64,000 nucleotides of DNA from Bacteroidales bacterium UBA6851 (GTDB lineage Bacteria; Bacteroidota; Bacteroidia; Bacteroidales; UBA932): contig DKDJ01000010.1 of assembly GCA_002451795.1 (NCBI GenBank), positions 62,001 to 126,000 of the forward strand, given 5' to 3'. The notes below the pieces were generated by a model. It was not told where the DNA came from, made no database searches, and saw only the letters and a program-made list of their open reading frames with translations. Shown here in pieces: positions 9,269 to 15,452 of this stretch (positions within the stretch are counted from its first letter, which is position 1; every line of letters begins with the position of its first letter). The position numbers and the translations under genes are program-made.

Positions 9269-9886
9269 ATGACTATTAGACTTGAACGCGAAGAAGACTG
9301 GAGAGAAGTCGAGAATCTGACACGGGAGGCATTCTGGGATGTATATCGCCCAGGATGCACGGAACATTATGTACTGCACAGATATAGGAGCAACCCGGAT
9401 TTCATTCCAGAACTTGATTTTGTTATGGAGGAGGACGGAAAGCTCATCGGACAAGTAATGTACTCGAAAGCCTGGATTATCTGCGATGACGGGCGTAAAA
9501 TCCCCGCATGGACTTTCGGCCCCATCAGCATACTTCCTGAGTACAAGAGAAAAGGCTACGGATTAAAATTGCTGAACCATTCCATCGAGACAGCGAAAGC
9601 AATGGGAATAGGGGTTCTATGTATGGAAGGCAATATTGATTTCTATAAGCATGCTGGTTTTGTCGTGGCCAGTACGCTTAAAATTCACTATCATGGAGAG
9701 CCTAAATGCAACGAGGTCCCTTATTTCCTTGCGAAGGAACTGACCCCAGGCTATCTTGATGGCATCGAAGGCACCTACTACACACCTAAAGGCTATTTCG
9801 TAGCCGAAGAGAATCCAGATGACTTTGAAGCCTACGAAGCGACCTTCCCTATCAAGAAGAAGCACCGGCTTCCTGGGCAGCTCTAG
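9269..9886 (+). CDS. GNAT-family N-acetyltransferase
   Basis: A 205-residue protein with the GNAT fold. The acetyl-CoA pyrophosphate loop is visible as PEYKRKGYGLKLLNHS near residues 91-106 (motif R/Q-x-x-G-x-G), preceded by beta strand TFGPISIL. The N-terminus starts MTIRLEREEDWREVENLTREAFW, a common GNAT opening. Substrate unknown. It stands alone between two spacers, with no operon partner. Confidence 0.85.
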   Translation: MTIRLEREEDWREVENLTREAFWDVYRPGCTEHYVLHRYRSNPDFIPELDFVMEEDGKLIGQVMYSKAWIICDDGRKIPAWTFGPISILPEYKRKGYGLKLLNHSIETAKAMGIGVLCMEGNIDFYKHAGFVVASTLKIHYHGEPKCNEVPYFLAKELTPGYLDGIEGTYYTPKGYFVAEENPDDFEAYEATFPIKKKHRLPGQL

Positions 9887-9998
9887 AAGAATGCTATCGG
9901 TGAAGTCCCCTATTCTGACTAGGCTACAGTCCAACCGAAATAACGAATCCGTGACGCAAATCCCTTACATTCAGATAACAGGACTATAATCTCTGGAA

Positions 9999-10035
9999 TA
10001 TGGCTAAAGAGGCATAAATTGCCCCTTTAGCCATA
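9999..10035. terminator. Strong hairpin downstream of the GNAT gene
   Basis: Arms TATGGCTAAAGAGGC and GCCCCTTTAGCCATA pair over 15 positions with one mismatch and a short loop. No U-run follows on the plus strand, so it may act in transcript 3'-end stabilisation rather than as a classic intrinsic terminator. It separates the acetyltransferase from the FISUMP gene. Confidence 0.5.
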
Positions 10036-10056
10036 TTAGGCGCGAGGCAAAAAACT

Positions 10057-10064
10057 TACATTTG
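10057..10064 (+). promoter_or_regulatory. -7 box upstream of the FISUMP lipoprotein gene
   Basis: TACATTTG matches TAnnTTTG, 50 nt before the start codon. A -33 box is not recognisable. Confidence 0.35.
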
Positions 10065-10113
10065 TCCCGCTGCAGAAGCAGCAGTCATAACGCAAACAAA
10101 ATAACACATTATC

Positions 10114-11835
10114 ATGAAGAAGAAGGGCAGATATATCCCACTTACGTATGAAGAGATGAAACGCATTCTAGAGAGAACAATACAGAATCCCAGCTTCGCG
10201 CTGAACGAATTCAAAAACGTATATCTCACCATCATCGCCGCTGCTTTATGTGCGGCACTTGTTTCATGTGAACCTGAAAAGAATGAAAACCCAGATATAG
10301 ATCTGCCCGATACTTTTACCCTTGTTACTGAAGGGATGGCTGATTTAGGGCTTAGTGTAAAATGGGCTACCTGCAATATAGGTGCAGAAAAACCAGAAGA
10401 ATATGGGGACTATTACGCTTGGGGAGAAGTGGAGGTTCGCGATGAAAGCACTTACAAGAATAACATGTGGGAACACTATGCCTTTGGTTCTGCTTGGGCC
10501 GGAGCTGTTTCACTCACAAAGTATTGCACTAACCCGAAGTATGGAATAGAGGACCATAATACTATTTTGGATCCGGAAGATGATGTTGCATCTGTAAAGT
10601 TGGGCGACAAATGGAGAATGCCTACTTCGTATGAGATGCAAGAGCTTAAAAGAGAATGTGAACAGAAACCTTATGAAATTAACGGAACTAAAGGGATTCT
10701 GTTTATAGGACATAATAAGAATGCCATTTTTCTTCCACTTGCCGGCGGAGTCCTTGGTTTTCAAAATGTAAATGCATATTATTGGACTTCATCCCTTTGT
10801 CTAAATGATAATACTACCGCAATGGCATTGAACACTGGTGTTATCAGCATAGACCATGGAGCATATCTTGAGACTACCGCAGGGAGGGTGTATGGACTTC
10901 CGGTGCGCGCCGTTTATGGCGATGCACCTCGTGATGGGTACGAAGTAGAATTTAGTTCAACATCCATTTCAAGTCTTACCACGACATCAGCTACTGTCTC
11001 GTCTAAGGTAAGTGTTTCTAGTGGGAAGATTGAAACTGCTGGCTTCTGCTATTCTACGGGGAACAAGTTAGTGGATGTCCTTCATGGTAATGTAGCCAAT
11101 TCTAAAATCGGAGCGAATGGAGTTCTAGAGACGGAGTTGTCCGATCTTCTTCCTTCCACCACATATCGTGTAAGACCATTTGTCGAGATAGAGTCTGTCC
11201 GCTATTACGGAGATATTGTAGAGTTTAATTCACATACTGAGACAGTAAGCCAAGTGGTGGATTTGGGACTCAGCGTTAAGTGGGCATCATGGAATCTTGG
11301 AGCTTCCAAACCAGAAGATACAGGTGATTTTTATGCTTGGGCAGAGACCACTCCGAGAACCAACTTTAAGGAAGACGCACCATATCCGTATTGGGATGGC
11401 AGCAAGTTCACAAAATACTCTTATAGTGATAAAAAATCGGTTCTGGAAGCCACAGATGATGCCGCGACCATACAATGGGGAGAGCCTTGGCGTATTCCTA
11501 CCATTGATGAATGGGATGAGCTTCTTGAGAATTGCAATCACGAAAAGCATACGAGAAATGGAGTAGATGGCTATTTGTTTACTTCTAAAATCAATGGGAA
11601 TCAAATATTTTTCCCATTTACCGGACTGTATTATAAGAGTGATGAAATAGTTGATCAGACTATAGGGAAAAGAGCATGCTACCCATCCAGGAATATACAC
11701 CTTAAAACAGGAGTCAATATCGACAAAAGTTATGCGTATTTCCATTGCCCTACGATGGACGAGGAAAAGCTTTTCTTTCTAAATATCTCATTTAGAGTAG
11801 GAACAGGATTAACGGTGAGAGCTGTCCTTGAGTAG
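10114..11835 (+). CDS. Probable lipoprotein with two FISUMP domains around an Fn3-like domain
   Basis: The 573-residue protein has two clear internal repeats of the Fibrobacter succinogenes major paralogous domain: LGLSVKWATCNIGAEKPEEY near residue 75 and LGLSVKWASWNLGASKPEDT near residue 385, each followed by YAWGE/YAWAE, a W-R-M/I-PT helix motif and a final VRAV. A beta-sandwich linker (about 280-375; STTYRVRPFVEI) resembles an Fn3-like domain. The signal sequence is odd: a lipobox-type AALCAALVSC ends near residue 53, preceded by about 36 extra hydrophilic residues. Either the true start is a non-ATG codon just before KNVYLTIIAA, or the protein has an extended N-region. Probably surface-exposed; function unknown. 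Confidence 0.8.
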   Translation: MKKKGRYIPLTYEEMKRILERTIQNPSFALNEFKNVYLTIIAAALCAALVSCEPEKNENPDIDLPDTFTLVTEGMADLGLSVKWATCNIGAEKPEEYGDYYAWGEVEVRDESTYKNNMWEHYAFGSAWAGAVSLTKYCTNPKYGIEDHNTILDPEDDVASVKLGDKWRMPTSYEMQELKRECEQKPYEINGTKGILFIGHNKNAIFLPLAGGVLGFQNVNAYYWTSSLCLNDNTTAMALNTGVISIDHGAYLETTAGRVYGLPVRAVYGDAPRDGYEVEFSSTSISSLTTTSATVSSKVSVSSGKIETAGFCYSTGNKLVDVLHGNVANSKIGANGVLETELSDLLPSTTYRVRPFVEIESVRYYGDIVEFNSHTETVSQVVDLGLSVKWASWNLGASKPEDTGDFYAWAETTPRTNFKEDAPYPYWDGSKFTKYSYSDKKSVLEATDDAATIQWGEPWRIPTIDEWDELLENCNHEKHTRNGVDGYLFTSKINGNQIFFPFTGLYYKSDEIVDQTIGKRACYPSRNIHLKTGVNIDKSYAYFHCPTMDEEKLFFLNISFRVGTGLTVRAVLE

Positions 11836-11860
11836 CATTGCTCCCAATACACAAAGCAAT

Positions 11861-11900
11861 AGCCCAGTCTGTCTTTATGATGGACTGGGCTTTTTCTTTT
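11861..11900 (+). terminator. Intrinsic terminator inside the left inverted repeat
   Basis: Arms AGCCCAGTC (11861-11869) and GACTGGGCT (11883-11891) with a 13-nt loop, followed by TTTTTCTTTT. It lies 25 nt past the FISUMP stop and would end that transcript. The same hairpin recurs, inverted, at 14973-15003. Confidence 0.85.
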
Positions 11901-11950
11901 TACGCAAACCCCACCACAAGTGCCTGCAAAGGGGTTTTCAGGGCTTCTGG
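11861..11950 (+). repeat. Left inverted repeat (about 90 nt), possible recombination site
   Basis: About 80 nt of this segment matches the reverse complement of 14916-15003 with a few substitutions. The longest exact block is 21 nt (11917-11937) and contains AAGTGCCTGCAAAGGGGTTT. The two copies point inward, toward the recombinase and nuclease genes. The opposite orientation is what site-specific inversion needs; simple integration would leave direct repeats. Immediately inside is an imperfect dyad (11939-11993; CAGGGCTT/AAGCCCTG plus GGACAG/CTGTCC). Confidence 0.75.
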
Positions 11951-12013
11951 ACAGTACGTGCAAGGTATTGCCACCTGTCCAAAGAAAGCCCTGTATGGGG
12001 AGCAAATGGACAA

Positions 12014-13052
12014 TCAGTTGCCAGAAAGCAATGCAATCAGTTCTTCCGGAGACAGCCCCAGTTTCTGTATTTGCTTTACTATTCTTTTCTTCTCCTTGTT
12101 CTGGTGTGTCTTGTCCATATACATTCCTTTCATAGCCGCATCTTCACTGCTACTGTCCAGTTTCTTCACATAAGTTTCTGTGGTATTCAATGAAGAATGT
12201 TTCAATATGTTCTTCAATGTGGTATTATCCACATTTGCTTCCTTTGCCCTGAGAGCAAAGGTGTGTCTTGCTGTATGCAAGGTAAGGTATGGTATCCCTG
12301 CAAGGAACTTGATTTCCCGGAGAAGCCTTCCTATTCTAGCTTCTCTGGCATTTATGGTGTCATAGTATTTCTTGCTGACATCAAGGGGCATAGTCTTCCT
12401 GCCTTCATAATCAAGATACTTTGAGTATTCCGCATCATTGTCAAGGTATGGAAAGATATAATGCTCCGGTCTCTGTCCAGACTTTCGATAGTGTTTGAGA
12501 ATATTCACAGCATCCTGAACCAGTATCACATCCACCTTCTTGCCGTTCTTTGTCATAGTATATATGAGCCTGTCCCCCCCCCACTATGTTCCGCCACCGC
12601 AGCTGTATTATATCCCCTATTCTTATCCCGCCTTCATACATTGCGAATAGGATAATGCTTTTTACATGTTTGATGCTCGACTTTATGCTATTGATTGGGA
12701 ATTGTAGTTTGTCTTTATTTTTAGAAGTCGTCAAATACAAAAGAAAAATATCTAATAAATCAATGTTTACTGATAACAGGTTTACATTGATTTCTACAAG
12801 ACTGGTATTTAGGTTAATTAGATCAAACAAGAAATTAATGGTGATGCTCCCTTTTTCAATACTCTCTATCTTTACAACATCTGTAAAAGATCTGGTCGGC
12901 ATTCCAGTGAGGTTTGCCAATTCATATTGAAATATCAGTCTAAATCCGGACATGATATTTTCCAAGTCTATACATCTAATGGATGTATCATAATTAATTT
13001 TTAAACATAAGCTTGTCTGAGAAGAGTTTTGTGGCTTTGTCTTTTCTTCCAT
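12014..13052 (-). pseudogene. Tyrosine recombinase, split by a G9 tract (phase-variable or broken)
   Basis: The C-terminal half has the lambda-integrase catalytic set: box I arginine in GGIRIGDIIQLRW, lysine in MTKNGKKVDV, box II LHTARHTFA, HSSLNTTETYVKK with histidine and tyrosine nucleophile. The gene is read in two frames that switch at nine consecutive C (G on the coding strand) at 12574-12582. As written, the first frame (13052 to 12441) stops out of frame after box I. With eight G the reading becomes RNIVGG-DRLIYTMTKNGKK and runs through 345 residues. The N-terminal 150 residues (MEEKTKPQNSS...) do not look like a normal SAM-like core-binding domain, so the protein may also be chimeric. 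It reads toward the left repeat. Confidence 0.8.
12574..12582 (-). repeat. G9 homopolymer within the recombinase gene
   Basis: Nine G on the coding strand, immediately after the box I region. G8 would restore the full recombinase frame; G9 (present) and G10 do not. Such tracts are typical sites of slipped-strand length change. Confidence 0.85.
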
Positions 13053-13486
13053 GAATTTTTCATTCTGTGTCCGGTGACCGCCCGACCCGAACGGGTACAA
13101 AAAAGACGTGGGAGTCATACTTTTGCTCATCCCATCATCTGGCCTTGGCTGCCAATCGTAAAGGATAAGCAACCGCAGCTAGCCCACGTCAAGATGATAT
13201 GCAGTACGACACCACGCCTATACAAGCGTGGATGACCGAATTGTCATCACAAGTGGACGCTCCCGTTGCCGTTTCTTCTTTACGATTAATCAAATTGCCA
13301 AGTTTGATGATAGAAGAAAAACGTCAAGTAACGTCTTAATATGTCTTGCCCACCCATCCCTGCAATCAAACCAGCAGCATCAAGATTAACAATCAGATAC
13401 ACTGTTTTGAGTGCCGGGCTAGCTGAACGACACAAAGATAAGTTATTTTATCAAAAGGATAACATAGCCGGCTGAAATTTCGTAAA
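13053..13486. other. Non-coding spacer with dyads between recombinase and nuclease
   Basis: About 430 nt without a convincing gene. It contains ACCCG-AA-CGGGT (13085-13096), an 8-bp inverted pair GACGTGGG (13105-13112)/CCCACGTC (13183-13190) around a 70-nt interval, and CCACGC/GCGTGG near 13212-13231. The divergent promoters of the two genes should lie here; none is clear to me. Confidence 0.5.
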
Positions 13487-14533
13487 ATGTTTGAATTTGC
13501 AATAATAATTACGGAAATTATGGAGTATAACGATATCACAGAGCACCAGATCACGATAGAAGGACAGTTTATAGATGGCATCAAAGAATTGCTTGAGGCC
13601 GCTAGAAATAATGTCGTCAAGCAGGTGAATACCACTATGCTTATGACTTACTTCGAGATCGGACGCAGAATTGTCGAGCAGGAACAGAAAGGAGAAAGTC
13701 AAGCAGATTATGGGCAATATCTGCTTGTGCGCTTGTCGGAGTCTCTTTCCAAGCGTTTCGGGAAAGGATTCTCAAAAAGGAATCTTGAACTGATGCGACA
13801 GTTCTACTTGACATATAAGATTGCGAAATCGTCGATTTCGCAATCTCTGAGCTGGACACACTATATAAGGCTGATGCGGATTTCTGATCCGAAGGAACGG
13901 GCATTCTATGAGATTGAGGCTGCAAATAATAACTGGAGTGTAAAGGAACTGAACCGTCAGTTTGATTCGGCTCTTTATCAGAGACTGGCATTGAGCCGTG
14001 ATAAGGACAAGGTTCTTGAACTGTCAAAGAAAGGACAAGTTATTGAAAAGCCGGAGGACATATTGAAAGATCCTTATATACTTGAATTTACCGGCCTAAA
14101 GGAACTGCCAGAATATAGCGAGAGCAGGCTGGAACAAAGTCTTATAGATGAGCTTCAATCATTTCTACTTGAATTGGGGAAAGGGTTTACATTTGTCGGC
14201 AGACAACAAAGGATAACCATTGACGAGGATCATTATTATGTTGACCTTGTGTTTTATAATAGACTGCTCAGGGCCTTCGTCTTGGTTGATTTGAAAATAG
14301 GTCAGTTGAAGCATCAGGATTTGGGACAAATGCAAATGTATGTGCATTATTACGATCGCTGTGTGAAACTACCTGATGAAAACAAGACCATCGGCATTGT
14401 TCTTTGCCGAGACAAGAAAGATGCCCTAGTGGAAATGACCCTTCCAGATGAGACGAACCCGATATTCGCCAGCAAAAATCAAACAGTGCTGCCGAACAAG
14501 GAGGAACTGAAGGCGCTTATAGAAAAGAAATAA
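13487..14533 (+). CDS. DUF1016 / YhcG-type PD-(D/E)XK nuclease
   Basis: A 348-residue protein of the DUF1016 family. The N-terminal helical region (about 12-200) carries FGKGFSKRNLELMRQFYLTY and LSWTHYIRLMRI. The C-terminal nuclease domain has YYVDLVFYNRLLRAFVLVDLK near residues 250-270, giving the D-x(n)-(D/E)xK core, then IGIVLCRDK. The family often lies in restriction, defence or mobile regions of Bacteroidota genomes, and here it shares a module with a tyrosine recombinase. Starts at residue 1 or at Met12 (MEYNDITEHQ) are both possible. Its sequence includes a perfect 29-nt palindrome (13818-13846). A second, ruined homologue lies at 35.4-36.2 kb. Confidence 0.88.
   Translation: MFEFAIIITEIMEYNDITEHQITIEGQFIDGIKELLEAARNNVVKQVNTTMLMTYFEIGRRIVEQEQKGESQADYGQYLLVRLSESLSKRFGKGFSKRNLELMRQFYLTYKIAKSSISQSLSWTHYIRLMRISDPKERAFYEIEAANNNWSVKELNRQFDSALYQRLALSRDKDKVLELSKKGQVIEKPEDILKDPYILEFTGLKELPEYSESRLEQSLIDELQSFLLELGKGFTFVGRQQRITIDEDHYYVDLVFYNRLLRAFVLVDLKIGQLKHQDLGQMQMYVHYYDRCVKLPDENKTIGIVLCRDKKDALVEMTLPDETNPIFASKNQTVLPNKEELKALIEKK
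13818..13846. repeat. Perfect palindrome inside the DUF1016 coding region
   Basis: AGATTGCGAAATCG, one T, then CGATTTCGCAATCT: 14-bp perfect arms with a 1-nt centre, encoding the segment around IAKSSISQSL just before the conserved LSWTHY. It keeps the reading frame. Confidence 0.9.
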
Positions 14534-14661
14534 GAGAACCTCACAGACAGTGAAAAAATGACGAGCCGAAGTACGTCAAGTCGTTATGAAGTATGTTGTT
14601 TTGATTGTATGGCAGGCACTCTCCCAAAGGTGTGTTTTCTGCAAGGCTTCACTTAACTTCT

Positions 14662-14826
14662 TCATTTGATTGAGCTTTGCTTGATTGCATTCTTGCCCTT
14701 CTTGATAAACTGCGAAAAACTGATAACACTCCGCCCATCATTTGTGTGTAAGTGTTCAAGTTTCTCACAATGTGCATTCTCATTTATTCTTTTAACGAAC
14801 TCCATAAACTTCTCTATCCTGTCCAT
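14662..14826 (-). CDS. Small open frame (54 residues) inside the inverted-repeat module
   Basis: Frame from ATG (MDRIEKFMEFVKRINENAHC...) to TGA, ending GKNAIKQSSIK. The composition (charged, with hydrophobic spacing like an amphipathic helix in the first 20 residues) is compatible with a real small protein. I do not recognise it, and it has no clear ribosome-binding site. It converges with the DUF1016 gene. It could equally be a decayed fragment. Confidence 0.3.
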   Translation of the reverse strand: MDRIEKFMEFVKRINENAHCEKLEHLHTNDGRSVISFSQFIKKGKNAIKQSSIK

Positions 14827-14915
14827 AATTCTATATTTTGTTGTGTATATGATATTTATGCTCCTATGATGAGCGTGAAAGAATGCTTATTCATAAAACA
14901 CAGGGTTCTCCCCCT

Positions 14916-15003
14916 GAGCCAGAGAAACCCCTTTGCAGGCACTTGCAGTGTGGTTTTCACATAAAAAGAAAACACCCAGTCCATCATAAAGACAGACTGG
15001 GTG
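14916..15003 (-). repeat. Right inverted repeat
   Basis: Inverted partner of the repeat at 11861-11950; exact 21-nt block at 14925-14945. Stem differences between the two copies are paired: AGCCCAGTC/GACTGGGCT at the left and CACCCAGTC/GACTGGGTG here. Both therefore still fold, which suggests both hairpins are maintained. It lies 12 nt past the 3' end of the tRNA-CAU gene. Confidence 0.75.
14963..15003 (-). terminator. Intrinsic terminator after tRNA-CAU / str operon
   Basis: On the minus strand: CACCCAGTC, a 13-nt loop, GACTGGGTG, then TTTTCTTTTT. Placed directly after the tRNA, so it would end the leftward rpsL-rpsG-fusA-rpsJ-tRNA transcript. Confidence 0.8.
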
Positions 15004-15015
15004 ATTTCTCTTCTG

Positions 15016-15089
15016 TGGTCCCTGCAGGGCATGATCCTGCGACTCCCTGATTATGAGTCAGGTGCTCTAACCAACTGAGCTAAGGGACC
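15016..15089 (-). tRNA. tRNA with CAU anticodon (Met, or Ile2)
   Basis: Cloverleaf on the minus strand: acceptor GGTCCCT/AGGGACC, D-arm AGCTCAGTTGGTTAGAGCA, anticodon stem-loop CCTGA-CTCATAA-TCAGG, T-stem GCAGG/CCTGC, discriminator A; CCA not encoded. The T-loop reads ATCATGC instead of the usual TTCRANY. The CAU anticodon fits elongator Met or lysidine-modified Ile; sequence alone does not decide. Confidence 0.9.
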
Positions 15090-15119
15090 TTTATGGGGCG
15101 GTCTTAATACCGCCCGATA

Positions 15120-15425
15120 TCAGACTTTGATCTCAACCTCTACACCTGAAGGCAACTCAAGTTTCATAAGAGCATCCACGGTCTTGGCGTTGGAATCCTC
15201 AATATCAAGAAGCCTACGGTAAGAATCGAGCTCGAACTGCTCTCTTGACTTCTTGTTGACGAAGGTAGAGCGGTTAACCGTGAAGATCTTCTTGTTGGTA
15301 GGAAGAGGAATAGGACCATTCACCTTCGCACCGGTAGCCTTCACTGTCTCAACGATCTTAGCCACTGACTTGTCAACGAGCATATGATCAAAAGACTTGA
15401 GTTTAATTCTAATTTTCTGACTCAT
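15120..15425 (-). CDS. rpsJ: 30S ribosomal protein S10
   Basis: Small-subunit protein (also NusE in antitermination complexes). The 101 residues carry typical S10 sequence: IKLKSFDHMLVDKSVAKIVE, GPIPLPTNKKIFTVNRSTF with the ribosome-embedded loop, and the C-terminal VDALMKLELPSGVEVEIKV. It follows fusA by 27 nt as in Bacteroidota str clusters. Unusually, the next gene is a tRNA and not rplC, so the S10 operon is detached here. A GGGCGGT/ACCGCCC hairpin (15096-15115) sits between it and the tRNA. Confidence 0.97.
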   Translation of the reverse strand: MSQKIRIKLKSFDHMLVDKSVAKIVETVKATGAKVNGPIPLPTNKKIFTVNRSTFVNKKSREQFELDSYRRLLDIEDSNAKTVDALMKLELPSGVEVEIKV

Positions 15426-15452
15426 ATCAATGAATTTTACTATTCTGGTTAA

